8,932 nt of DNA from an uncultured Collinsella sp. (GCA_900541195.1 UQIY01000064.1:1-8932), one strand, 5' to 3'; shown: positions 1 through 7,121, counted from the first letter of the stretch. Numbers and translations: made by a program. Notes: generated by a model from the sequence alone, not told the origin.

Positions 1-15
1 GTGTATAAGAGACAG
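1..15. other. Sequencing adapter remnant (Tn5/Nextera mosaic end)
   Basis: GTGTATAAGAGACAG is identical to the last 15 bases of the 19-bp Tn5 mosaic end used in Nextera libraries. It is in the orientation in which the GACAG end abuts the insert. It sits at the extreme edge of the window, where untrimmed adapter would be expected. It should be masked. It also adds five false in-frame codons to the truncated gene next to it. Confidence 0.95.
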
Positions 16-669
16 GGCTGCATGAGAGCCCGAGACGGCGCGTGCGGCAGCGGCGATGTCATCGCGATTGTAAGAACCGGTCTTTCCACCGTTGGTGAGC
101 TCGTCGATTGCAACCTGGTAGACATCGCGCGAACGCACGGGATCGCAGCTGACCGGGGAATCGTCATCGAGCATGCTGTCGATCATAGACCAGGCCTCGG
201 CCTCATCCATGGCGTTAGCCGCGCGCGCGATGGTGGGCACGCCATCGTCGGCGTGGCGGCGCTGGAACGCACCGGTCAGGCCGGAGAGAAATGCGGGAGA
301 AGGCTGTGCGGCATTGGCCTGATCGGCCGGGACCGCAGGCTGAGGCGCCGACCCCTGCTGCTGTGCGGGAATCGAGGCGGTCTTGAACTCGTTGTGGGTC
401 CGGCCAAACTGAGCGGCGCCGCCCACGGCATCGGGCTCAAACAGGCGGCCATCATGCTCAGAGCGATACTCGGAGATGCCCAGCGAGGCTGCGTAGATGC
501 CCACGCCCGCCACCGCACCAACGGCGAAGGGAACCGCGCCCGCGACAACCGTCTCGTTGACCGACGAGAACGGCAACGTCGCGGCATACATCACCACGGG
601 GGCGGCAAGGCCGATCCCGCAGGAAAGTCCAGCAAGGACTGCTCGTTGTGTTGCATCAGAAGAAGCCAT
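16..669 (-). CDS. Two-TM membrane protein of unknown function (3' truncated)
   Basis: I do not recognise this family. The open frame starts at ATG 669 (protein begins MASSDATQRAVL) with a purine-rich GGGGAGAG ribosome site just upstream. It runs 218 codons without a stop into the contig end; the last five codons before the edge are adapter and are excluded. Two hydrophobic stretches, about residues 11-33 and 40-64, look like transmembrane helices separated by a short polar loop. A charged segment follows (66-95), then a Pro/Gln/Ala-rich linker (about 98-125), then a soluble, acidic, probably helical region (about 140-218) containing the run SMIDSMLDDD. The predicted topology is an N-terminal membrane hairpin anchoring a C-terminal domain, with the true C-terminus missing. 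It lies downstream of rho on the same strand but has its own promoter. That it is coding is supported by the ribosome site, the promoter and the plausible protein; its function is unknown. Confidence 0.75.
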
Positions 670-805
670 GAGCTCTCCCCATCTTCCAGCACCCAAATCG
701 CATCATTTAGTTGGCTGCGCGAGAGAAGATGAAGCGGGACATGCGTCCCAAAGCAACGGTATATGGTTCGTTTCATCTGCGTTTTCCGTCGCGAAGCTTA
801 AAGTT

Positions 806-834
806 ATTATGCGAAACCGACCCTCCGATTGCAA
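806..834 (-). promoter_or_regulatory. Sigma70-type promoter for the membrane-protein gene
   Basis: Read on the minus strand, TTGCAA (834-829), a 17-base spacer and CATAAT (811-806) match the -35/-10 consensus at 4/6 and 5/6. The predicted start near 799 gives a leader of about 130 nt. That leader contains a small perfect hairpin at 736-749 (GGGAC, loop GCAT, GTCCC). The rest of the 314-bp spacer between this gene and rho holds only the rho terminator. Confidence 0.5.
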
Positions 835-910
835 GCGATGAGGCCGGATTATGGCTCGAAAACTGCTGCTTGTCGGTCATAAGGTCAGAAAATGTTGCCG
901 AGTGGCGCCG

Positions 911-942
911 TAAAGAAAGGGCCGGGGCATAAACCCCGGCCC
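911..942 (-). terminator. Intrinsic terminator of rho
   Basis: A perfect 9-bp GC stem (919-927 GGGCCGGGG pairing with 934-942 CCCCGGCCC) closes a 6-base loop. On the minus strand it is followed by TTTCTTTA (918-911). It lies about 40 bases after the rho stop codon and just before the next promoter. Confidence 0.88.
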
Positions 943-983
943 GATTGCCCGTTCTTATGGCGATATAGCGTGCGGCTTTTGGT

Positions 984-3527
984 CTAAAACGTCTGCTCGT
1001 AGTCGCTGTGCTTTTTGGCCGAACGCACCAAGAACTCCTGATTGGTGTTGGTGCCCTTAAGGCCCTTAATAAACGACGCCGCCGCGCGCTCGGTGTTGTT
1101 CATGCCGGCGAGAATGCGACGCAGGCCGAAGACAAACGGGCGCATCTGCTCGTCGACCAGCAGATCCTCGTTGCGCGTACCGGAGGCAACGGGGTCGATG
1201 GCCGGGAAGATGCGACGGTCGGCGAGGTCGCGGTCGAGCTTGAGTTCCATGTTGCCGGTGCCCTTGAACTCCTCAAAGATGACCTCATCCATCTTGGAGC
1301 CGGTGTCGATAAGGGCGGAGGCGAGGATGGTGAGCGAGCCACCGTTCTCGATATTGCGGGCTGCACCCAGGAAACGCTTGGGCGGATACAAGGCCGCCGA
1401 ATCGACACCGCCCGAAAGGATGCGGCCCGAAGCGGGTGCCGCCAGGTTGTAGGCGCGGGCAAGACGCGTGATGGAGTCGAGCACCACCACGACATCGCCG
1501 CCAAGCTCCACAATGCGCTTGGCACGCTCGATAACGAGCTCGGCCACGCGGGTGTGATTGTCGGCGGGCATATCGAAGGTCGAGGCCACGACCTCGCCCT
1601 TGATGGAACGCTGCATATCGGTGACCTCTTCGGGGCGCTCGTCGACGAGCAGGCAGATGAGGTGTACCTCGGGGTTGTTGATCGAGATGGACTGGCAGAT
1701 CTTCTTAAGGATCGTTGTCTTGCCGGCCTTGGGCGGCGACACGATCAGGCCACGCTGGCCCTTGCCGATCGGCGACACGATATCGATGGCGCGACCGGTA
1801 ATGGAATCCTTGCCGTGCTCCATACGCAGCGGCTCGTTGGGATAGACCGGGGTAAGGTCGCCGAACTTGGGGCGGTTGCGGATCTGCTCGGGATCCATGC
1901 CGTTAACGGTCGTGATCTTAGCGAGGCCGGCGCGCTTGTCGCCGCCGCGCGAGGGGCGCAGCGAGCCCTCGATGACATCGCCCGTGCGCAAACGCGCGGA
2001 GCGGATGAGGTAAGCGGGAACAAAGGCGTCCTCGTGGGACTTCATGTAACCGTGGGCGTGGATGATACCGGAGCTGTCCGGGCGAATCTGCAGGATGCCC
2101 TTAATATCGCGGAAGCCCTCGGCCTTCGCGGCGGTGGTGTAGATCTCCTCGACGAGCTCGGCCTTCTTCTTGCCTGTCGTCTCGATCTCGAACTCTTTTG
2201 CCTTCTCACGCAGTTCGGCGACCTTCATGGCCGCAAGCTCCTCGCGCGAAAGCGTGGGCTCGGTGGGGGCGGCGTTGCGCTCCTTGTTGCGCTGTTTGCG
2301 GTCGCGCTGACGGCTGCGGCGGTCGTTGTTGCGATCGTCCTTGCGGTCGTTGCGCTCGTCGTTGCGCTTGTGCTGACGGCGGTTGGGGCGGGCGCCCTCT
2401 TCGGTCTCGACGCCCCCGTCGGCCGCGGCTGCCGGCGCATCGGTGCCAGACGGAACCTCACCCTCTGCCTTGGCGTCGGCGTTGGCATGGTTGCTGGGTT
2501 CGGCGTCGCCCTGCTGCTCGGCAACCTTGGCCTTTGCGGACTTCTTGCGCGTGCGCTTGGGCTTCTCTGTTGCCGGCTGATCGGCGTTCTCGGCCTCGGA
2601 AGCGGCATCGGCGTTTGCCTCGGAGGACTTGTCGTCGACGGGCTTGGCCTCAGCCTTGACCTTCGCCTTCGTCGAGCGCTTTGCCGCGGTGCGACGGCTG
2701 CGGCCGGGACGGACATCGGCGGGCTCGGCATCGGCAGATGCGGGAGCCTCGGTGGACGGAGCGTCCTGGACCAGGGCATCGACCGTGGCCGTAGGCTCGG
2801 CCGTCACCGCTGCGCCCTGGGCAGCAGCTGCTGCGGCAGCGGCTTTCTCGGCCTCAACATACGCCTTGGGCTTGCGGCCGCGACGATGCGGGCGCAGAGC
2901 CGGATCAACGACGGGAACCTCGTTGACCTCAGCGTGCACGACGGGCTCAGCGGAGGAAGCGCCCTCCCCTGCCGCAGAACGAGCCGGAGCTTCAGCGACC
3001 TCAGGAGTCAGCTGCTCGACGGGCTGCTGCGTCTTGGCTGCCGCACGGCGATGCGTGCGCGGTGCCGGCTTCTCGGCCGACTGTTCGGCAGCAGGAGCCT
3101 CGGGGGCGACCGGCGCAGCGAACTCAGTCAATGCCGCGGCCTCGCGCTCGGCAGCGCGACGGCGGGCACGCACAACCTGGGCCTCGCTAATCTGCGCCAG
3201 TGCACGGGCCTGCGCGACCTCATCGGAAATGGGGGCCGAAGCATCGGTGGCAACGGGGCGCTTCGCGCGCGTGGTGCGCGTCGTACGACGCTTGGGCTTT
3301 TCGGCATCCTCGCCGTCCGCAGCAGGCTTGGCCAAACGACGCGTGCGCTTAGGCTTAGCGGGAGCAGCCTCCTCGCTAGCAACGGGCGTGGTGGGCGCGG
3401 CGGCCTTAAGCGCCTCGGGAGCCGAGACCTGCGCCGGCGCGGAAAGCACGGCCTGGTCCGACGTAACCGGTGCAGCGGGAGCCGTTTGCGTCGTCGTTAT
3501 TTCGTTTTCTTGTTGTTGATCAGACAC
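984..3527 (-). CDS. rho: Transcription termination factor Rho, long N-terminal extension
   Basis: This is a hexameric RNA-dependent ATPase and helicase that releases transcripts from RNA polymerase. The product is 847 aa, against about 420 in E. coli. Residues 424-847 form a complete core: a Rho_N helical domain (424-470), a cold-shock-like primary RNA-binding domain (471-545), then the RecA-type ATPase. The Walker A motif is SPPKAGKT (597-604) and Walker B is VVVVLD around 679-684. The conserved SGGVDSAAL, PKRFLGAARN and GTGNMEL blocks follow. Residues 1-423 are low complexity: Ala/Pro/Glu-rich with repeated basic islands (KPKRTRR, KPKRRTTRTTR, RPHRRGRKPK, KPKRTRKKS), an Ala run near 229-236 and an Arg/Asn/Asp-rich stretch at 381-418. 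Such extensions are known in actinobacterial Rho and are thought to add RNA contacts. The start is GTG 3527, without a strong ribosome site; its exact position is the least certain point. Confidence 0.97.
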   Translation of the reverse strand: MSDQQQENEITTTQTAPAAPVTSDQAVLSAPAQVSAPEALKAAAPTTPVASEEAAPAKPKRTRRLAKPAADGEDAEKPKRRTTRTTRAKRPVATDASAPISDEVAQARALAQISEAQVVRARRRAAEREAAALTEFAAPVAPEAPAAEQSAEKPAPRTHRRAAAKTQQPVEQLTPEVAEAPARSAAGEGASSAEPVVHAEVNEVPVVDPALRPHRRGRKPKAYVEAEKAAAAAAAAQGAAVTAEPTATVDALVQDAPSTEAPASADAEPADVRPGRSRRTAAKRSTKAKVKAEAKPVDDKSSEANADAASEAENADQPATEKPKRTRKKSAKAKVAEQQGDAEPSNHANADAKAEGEVPSGTDAPAAAADGGVETEEGARPNRRQHKRNDERNDRKDDRNNDRRSRQRDRKQRNKERNAAPTEPTLSREELAAMKVAELREKAKEFEIETTGKKKAELVEEIYTTAAKAEGFRDIKGILQIRPDSSGIIHAHGYMKSHEDAFVPAYLIRSARLRTGDVIEGSLRPSRGGDKRAGLAKITTVNGMDPEQIRNRPKFGDLTPVYPNEPLRMEHGKDSITGRAIDIVSPIGKGQRGLIVSPPKAGKTTILKKICQSISINNPEVHLICLLVDERPEEVTDMQRSIKGEVVASTFDMPADNHTRVAELVIERAKRIVELGGDVVVVLDSITRLARAYNLAAPASGRILSGGVDSAALYPPKRFLGAARNIENGGSLTILASALIDTGSKMDEVIFEEFKGTGNMELKLDRDLADRRIFPAIDPVASGTRNEDLLVDEQMRPFVFGLRRILAGMNNTERAAASFIKGLKGTNTNQEFLVRSAKKHSDYEQTF

Positions 3528-3556
3528 AGTGTTTGCTCAACTTTCTTTTCAAGCCC

Positions 3557-3590
3557 TGTGATCACATGCTCCCTGCATAAACCTTCAGGG
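3557..3590 (-). promoter_or_regulatory. Possible control elements in the rho leader
   Basis: About 30 bases before the rho start lies the perfect 10-bp palindrome TGTGATCACA (3557-3566). Next to it is a 5-bp hairpin (3571-3575 CCCTG with 3586-3590 CAGGG, 10-base loop). Rho autoregulates through its leader in E. coli, so leader structure is plausible, but nothing here proves a function. Confidence 0.25.
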
Positions 3591-3654
3591 CGGCTAAACA
3601 GTCTAGCTCCGTCAAATACCGACGGACATCATTGATCTGTATAGAGATGATTGC

Positions 3655-3683
3655 GTTATATACGCAGCGTTAGTGTAACACAA
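3655..3683 (-). promoter_or_regulatory. Candidate rho promoter
   Basis: On the minus strand, TTGTGT (3683-3678), a 17-base spacer and TATAAC (3660-3655) give a good -10 and a partial -35. An alternative extended -10, TGTTACACT, overlaps it (TACACT at 3677-3672). Either choice gives a 5' leader of roughly 120-140 nt ahead of the GTG start. Confidence 0.4.
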
Positions 3684-3777
3684 CCGCAACCACCTGCAAC
3701 TTAGTCATCGGGGACGTTCTTAAACGACTAGTCAAAAGGGATGCTCTTTACAAAGTTCCGGCGTACACCATCGCCAC

Positions 3778-3856
3778 ATCATAAGCTGCGGTGAAATAGT
3801 TCCCAAATCCCGGCCGGCACCTCTCAAGCAGGAACCATTCCACCGCAACTCATAAG
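3778..3856 (-). repeat. Long hairpin-forming inverted repeat
   Basis: Arms 3779-3803 and 3831-3855 pair along 25 positions around a 27-base loop that contains the palindrome CCGGCCGG. Twenty pairs are Watson-Crick. The other five (3780/3854, 3783/3851, 3786/3848, 3794/3840, 3798/3836) are all A-C mismatches on the plus strand. They therefore become G-U wobbles in RNA read from the minus strand. This suggests a structure maintained as minus-strand RNA, the same sense as argS and rho. Confidence 0.7.
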
Positions 3857-3932
3857 AAGAAGGCAGATCAAGCCTCAAGCATCGAGAAAACGGAACAGCT
3901 AAGGGACAAGGGCATCGGCCCCAAGATCGATG

Positions 3933-4094
3933 TGCCACGAATCGCGCCCATCTACTACGTTTGCCCCCGCACCCCTGACCATACTCACTATTTTTCGATA
4001 GTCGCAGACCTGCTACCTGCGGTTTTAATATTGCGATTTTCGGCGTGGTTCGGGGTACGCACTTAAACGTAGTAGATGCCCCCGATTCTTGGCA
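3933..4094 (-). repeat. Inverted-repeat element, copy A
   Basis: Two 48-base arms (3933-3980 and 4047-4094) align without gaps as inverted repeats at 36 of 48 positions. They share a perfect core, CATCTACTACGTTT. The 66-base centre, read on the minus strand, matches the centre of copy B (4166-4313), so the two belong to one family. No transposase lies inside. The size and the imperfect terminal inverted repeats suggest a MITE-like or REP/BIME-like non-autonomous element. From memory, similar sequence is scattered in Collinsella genomes; I could not verify this. Confidence 0.7.
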
Positions 4095-4124
4095 GAAGGT
4101 ATCCCACCGCTCCTCCACGAGACA

Positions 4125-4162
4125 AAAATGATCCGTTTTCCTCCGTCCCCTAGGGTCATTTT
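4125..4162 (+). repeat. Short inverted repeat
   Basis: AAAATGATCC (4125-4134) and GGGTCATTTT (4153-4162) form a 10-bp stem with a single U-G pair around an 18-base loop. It abuts the left arm of copy B and may be part of the same composite repeat. Confidence 0.5.
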
Positions 4163-4165
4163 CAA

Positions 4166-4313
4166 AACTATGGCTGTTTACTACGATGAATCGCTCAACC
4201 ACGACCACGCCAAAAACCGAAATAATAAAACCCCAGCTAGATGGCTTGCACTTTTCGGTGAAAAGCCCGTGTGATTGGAATCCCTCGATTCATCATAGTA
4301 AACCGGTATAGTT
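4166..4313 (+). repeat. Inverted-repeat element, copy B
   Basis: The 28-base arms 4166-4193 and 4286-4313 match as inverted repeats at 24 of 28 positions, with the core GTTTACTA(C/T)GATGAATCG. The centre holds a perfect 6-bp hairpin (4251-4256 CTTTTC, loop GGT, 4260-4265 GAAAAG). From 4175 onward the plus strand aligns without gaps with the minus strand of copy A for about 80 bases, including ACCACGCC and the A/T-rich block after it. The two copies are therefore diverged relatives in opposite orientation. An open frame of 34 codons from ATG 4170 has no ribosome site, and the matching frame in copy A carries a stop, so it is not called as a gene. Confidence 0.7.
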
Positions 4314-4360
4314 GCGATTTGGTAGCATTTTCCAGCAAGCCAAATTGTCTCGCTAAACGC

Positions 4361-4395
4361 AAAAAGCCCGACCTCCGCATGGGAGATCGGGCTTT
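4361..4395 (-). terminator. Intrinsic terminator of argS
   Basis: AAAGCCCGA (4363-4371) pairs with TCGGGCTTT (4387-4395). An inner CTCC/GGAG helix is separated from it by one C-A mismatch, and the loop is GCATG. On the minus strand the stem ends in a run of five T. It sits about 45 bases past the argS stop codon. Confidence 0.88.
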
Positions 4396-4439
4396 CGAGG
4401 CTCAGTCAAACCAAACCAACGCAGTCAAACGACCAGCGC

Positions 4440-6293
4440 TTACATCTGCTCGGGGGCAGAAACGCCAACGAGGGTAAGCACCAGGGCGAGCGTCACACGG
4501 ACGGCGTCGCAGGCGGCCAAACGGGCGCGCGAGAGCTCAGGGTCGACGGGACGGCCCTCGCTCGGAAGGACCTGGCAGGCGGCGTAGAAGCTGTGGAAGT
4601 CGCCAGCGAGCTCCTCGGCAAAGTGCGTCAGGCGGAACGGGGCGCGATCGCGAGCGCAGCTACCGATGAGGTCGGTGAGCTCGTTGAGCTTACGCGAAAG
4701 GGCGAGCTCGGTCGGGTCGGTCAGCAGCGAGTAATCGACGTTCTCGCCAATAGCCTTCTCGGCGACGGCCTTCATGCCCATCTCGGCGGCCTGCTCGGCG
4801 GTAACGTCGGCGGCACGACGCAGGATGGAGCACACGCGAGCGTGAGCGTACTGCACGTAGTACACCGGGTTGGAGTTGTCGCGCTTCTTGACGGCCTCAA
4901 TGTCGAAGTCGACCATCTGGTTGGAGCTCTTGGAGATGAGCGTGTAGCGGGCGGCGTCAGAGCCGACCTCGTCGACGAGTTCCTGCAGGGTCACCATGGT
5001 GCCCTTGCGCTTGGACATACGGACGGGCTTGCCGTTGCGTAGCAGGTTGACGAGCTGGCCCAGCAGAACCTCGAACTTGCCGGGGTAACCGAGAGCATCG
5101 CAGACGCAGCGGACGCGCTCGATGTAGCCGTGGTGGTCGGCGCCCCAGATATCGATGACGTGGTCGACGCGCTGGAACTTATCCCAGTGATAGGCAACAT
5201 CGGAGGCGAAGTAGGTGTACTCGCCATCGGACTTGATCAGGACGCGGTCCTTGTCATCGCCCAGGTCGGTGGAGCGGAACCACAGGGCACCGTCCTTGGT
5301 GTAGAGATAGCCCATCTTGTCGAGCTTCTCAAAAGCGCGGTCGACGGCGGAGGTGCCGGCGGTCTCGCCCTCGGTGTCCTTCACGTACAGAGAGCGCTCG
5401 GAGAACCAACGATCAAAGTCGCAGTTAACGGCGTGGCAAAGGTCGCGCATGTTGTCGACCATCTTTACGTAGCCGCGCTCACGGAAGCTCTCCATGCGCT
5501 CCTGCGGATCGGCGTTGACCCACTTATCGCCGTCGGTGCGCCAGAACTCGGCAGCCTCGTCGATGATGTAGTCGCCGCCGTAGGAGTCCTTGCCCAGAGT
5601 CTCGGCAAAGTTGTCCTGATACGGATGGGTCTCGGGATGCTCGTCGCTCTCGTCGGCAACAAAGGCGTCGCGGTCGGCGATCAGCAGCTTGTGAGCCTCG
5701 TCGATATCCACGCCCTGCTTGGCGATGATGTCGGCAAGCTGCATATAGCGCGTGCTGATGGAGTTACCGAAGGTGTTCATCTGAGAGCCGTGGTCGTTGA
5801 TGTAGAACTCACGCTGGATGTCGTAACCGGCGTGGTCCATCACACGGCAAAGGGAGTCGCCCAGAGCGGCCCAGCGGCCATGACCGATGTGCATGGGGCC
5901 GACGGGGTTGGCGGAGACGAACTCGACCTGAGTCTTCAGGCCGCCACCGACGTTGGACTTAGCGAAGTCCATACCCTTCTCGCGGGCCTCGCCAAAGATG
6001 GCGTTCTTGACAGCGACGGAGAGGTAGAAGTTGATGAAGCCAGGACCGGCGATCTCGACCTTCTCGATCGCGGGGTCCTCGGACATATGGGCGACGACGG
6101 CCTCGGCGATCTTGCGCGGGGCGCAATGAGCCAGCTTGGCAGACTTCAGGGCCATGGTGGAGGTCCACTCGCCATGAGAAGTATCAGCCGGTCGCTCGAT
6201 AGCGCAATCGTCAAGTTCAAATGCGGAAAGGTCGCCGGCCTCCTGGGCCGCAGCAAGCGCAGCGCGTACCAGCTCTTCAATCTTCTCGGGCAT
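4440..6293 (-). CDS. argS: Arginyl-tRNA synthetase
   Basis: This class I aminoacyl-tRNA synthetase charges tRNA-Arg with arginine using ATP in the cytoplasm. The product is 617 aa, slightly longer than the E. coli enzyme (577 aa). An N-terminal additional domain (about 1-100) is followed by the Rossmann catalytic core with the signature SANPVGPMHIGHGR (HIGH at 135-138). INDHGSQM follows at about 165-172. The KMSKS-type loop is RMSKRKG at 425-431. The C-terminal DALR-type anticodon-binding domain occupies about 475-617. I chose ATG 6293 (MPEKIEELV) because AGGAGG lies four bases upstream. The frame extends 23 codons further upstream, but that stretch is not like the family N-terminus. The gene is monocistronic, with its own terminator. 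No T-box signature is visible in the leader. Confidence 0.97.
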   Translation of the reverse strand: MPEKIEELVRAALAAAQEAGDLSAFELDDCAIERPADTSHGEWTSTMALKSAKLAHCAPRKIAEAVVAHMSEDPAIEKVEIAGPGFINFYLSVAVKNAIFGEAREKGMDFAKSNVGGGLKTQVEFVSANPVGPMHIGHGRWAALGDSLCRVMDHAGYDIQREFYINDHGSQMNTFGNSISTRYMQLADIIAKQGVDIDEAHKLLIADRDAFVADESDEHPETHPYQDNFAETLGKDSYGGDYIIDEAAEFWRTDGDKWVNADPQERMESFRERGYVKMVDNMRDLCHAVNCDFDRWFSERSLYVKDTEGETAGTSAVDRAFEKLDKMGYLYTKDGALWFRSTDLGDDKDRVLIKSDGEYTYFASDVAYHWDKFQRVDHVIDIWGADHHGYIERVRCVCDALGYPGKFEVLLGQLVNLLRNGKPVRMSKRKGTMVTLQELVDEVGSDAARYTLISKSSNQMVDFDIEAVKKRDNSNPVYYVQYAHARVCSILRRAADVTAEQAAEMGMKAVAEKAIGENVDYSLLTDPTELALSRKLNELTDLIGSCARDRAPFRLTHFAEELAGDFHSFYAACQVLPSEGRPVDPELSRARLAACDAVRVTLALVLTLVGVSAPEQM

Positions 6294-6635
6294 AGATCCT
6301 CCTTGTGTTAAAGCCCCCGAGCTCTTGGTCACTCGTAGGGCAAAAGCCAGAGTTTGTAGCACTCTATCACAAGCGGTAGCTACTGTCGCAGGGTAAAGCT
6401 AATAGATATTGCATATGCACAAAAATGACTACCGCTCTTGCGCGGCGGTACAAAGTTGGCGGTTTGCCTGCAGTTTATACACGTTCCGGAAATTCATAAA
6501 CGTATGGATAAGCCGTTCTATTTATCGAATACTCTAACCTATCGGAGTTGTGTGCTTTTCCTGCATAAAGTAATGGTTTGCGCACGTCAGCGTGGTATTC
6601 TTAACATACGCAAATTCGTATAAGTTGGAGGTAGC
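6294..6635. other. Divergent argS/carD spacer
   Basis: This 342-bp, AT-richer spacer separates the divergent argS and carD-like genes. It must contain both promoters. I see a candidate carD-side promoter (6578-6607) but no convincing argS promoter. A perfect 10-bp palindrome, TGCATATGCA, lies at 6410-6419. No tRNA, small RNA or supported small gene is visible; an open frame at 6438-6623 lacks a ribosome site. Confidence 0.6.
6578..6621 (+). promoter_or_regulatory. Candidate carD promoter with overlapping inverted repeat
   Basis: TTGCGC (6578-6583), an 18-base spacer and TAACAT (6602-6607) form a weak -35/-10 pair, with a start expected near 6614. The inverted repeat ATACG-N6-CGTAT (6606-6621) overlaps the end of the -10 and the predicted start. 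That is the position of a typical repressor operator, but this role is only inferred. Confidence 0.35.
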
Positions 6636-7121
6636 ATGTTCTCAATCGGTCAACACGTCATTCATCCGGGTCAGGGAGTCTGCGCCGTCGTCGGTTTTAG
6701 GGACGACACGCCGCAGCCCATGTTGCTGCTCGAAACCAAGCAGGGACATGCGCAGACGATTCTCATGTACCCCGTGGCGCAGGCCGACCGTCTGCATGCC
6801 GCTATCTCCCAGCAAGATGCAGAGCACCTGCTGAGCCACTACGATGAGCTGGAGTGCGACACCTTTACCGAGCGCAATAGCTCGCTCGAGGAGACGCACT
6901 TTAAGCAGCAGCTCAAGCTGGGCGCGCCCGAGACGGTCCGCGTGGCAAAAACCATGATGCACCGTATTCGCCAGGCCGAGGAAGCAGATAAAAAGCCCAG
7001 CTCCTACTACATGCGCGTACTCAAGGAAGCCAAGCGCCGCTCCATCGAGGAGTTCGCCGTGGCCCTGGGCGTCACCGAAGAGGCCGCCGAAGCCCGCCTA
7101 GCCCAAGCCGCCCTCAACTAA
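6636..7121 (+). CDS. CarD/CdnL-family RNA polymerase-binding transcription regulator
   Basis: CarD-family proteins bind the RNA polymerase beta subunit and promoter DNA and stabilise the open complex, often at ribosomal RNA and growth promoters. The 161-aa product starts FSIGQHVIHPGQGVCAV (residues 2-18), the typical opening of the CarD/TRCF RNA-polymerase-interacting domain (about 1-55). A helical C-terminal half (about 60-161) contains KLGAPETVRVAKTMMHR and SYYMRVLKEAKRRS, matching the layout of the CarD DNA-binding domain. The length is normal for the family. ATG 6636 follows GGAGG by four bases. The gene diverges from argS and is followed 12 bases after its stop by a REP-like hairpin that probably terminates it. 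I give no gene symbol because several CarD paralogues may exist in such genomes. Confidence 0.88.
   Translation: MFSIGQHVIHPGQGVCAVVGFRDDTPQPMLLLETKQGHAQTILMYPVAQADRLHAAISQQDAEHLLSHYDELECDTFTERNSSLEETHFKQQLKLGAPETVRVAKTMMHRIRQAEEADKKPSSYYMRVLKEAKRRSIEEFAVALGVTEEAAEARLAQAALN

Larger units (their letters stand above)
3684..4360. other. Palindrome-rich spacer between argS and rho; no supported gene
   Basis: These roughly 680 bases have visibly lower GC than the flanking genes. Open frames of 61-158 codons occur here, but they lack ribosome sites and run through inverted repeats, so I do not call them genes. The stretch contains, in order, a 25-bp hairpin, a 162-bp inverted-repeat element, a short hairpin, a second copy of the 162-bp family in opposite orientation, and an imperfect hairpin (4314-4353) before the argS terminator. 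Each is described separately where it can be supported. Confidence 0.7.

Noticed and set aside
1..732. A 243-codon plus-strand frame over the membrane-protein gene
   Set aside because: It begins inside adapter sequence, has no ribosome site, and gives an Arg-rich product typical of antisense frames. The minus frame has a ribosome site, a promoter and real membrane helices.
1008..3635. An 875-codon open frame on the plus strand, antisense to rho
   Set aside because: It is a shadow of GC-rich codon use in rho. Its product is low-complexity Gly/Leu/Arg, and rho on the other strand is certain.
3732..4208. A 158-codon minus-strand frame in the argS-rho spacer
   Set aside because: It runs through two inverted-repeat structures, lacks a ribosome site and has an irregular composition. 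It is best explained as translated repeat sequence.
4170..4274. A possible 34-residue peptide (MAVYYDESLNHDHAK...) inside repeat copy B
   Set aside because: The related frame in copy A aligns over the same residues (NHAENRNIKT) but has an in-frame TAA upstream, and there is no ribosome site. The similarity is explained by shared DNA repeat ancestry.
5130..6311. A 393-codon plus-strand frame antisense to argS
   Set aside because: It is a shadow frame with Val/Gly/Leu-rich composition. argS is certain by its HIGH and KMSKS motifs.
6294..6420. T-box or other riboswitch upstream of argS
   Set aside because: No conserved T-box core or anti-terminator is visible, and no leader terminator precedes the ribosome site.
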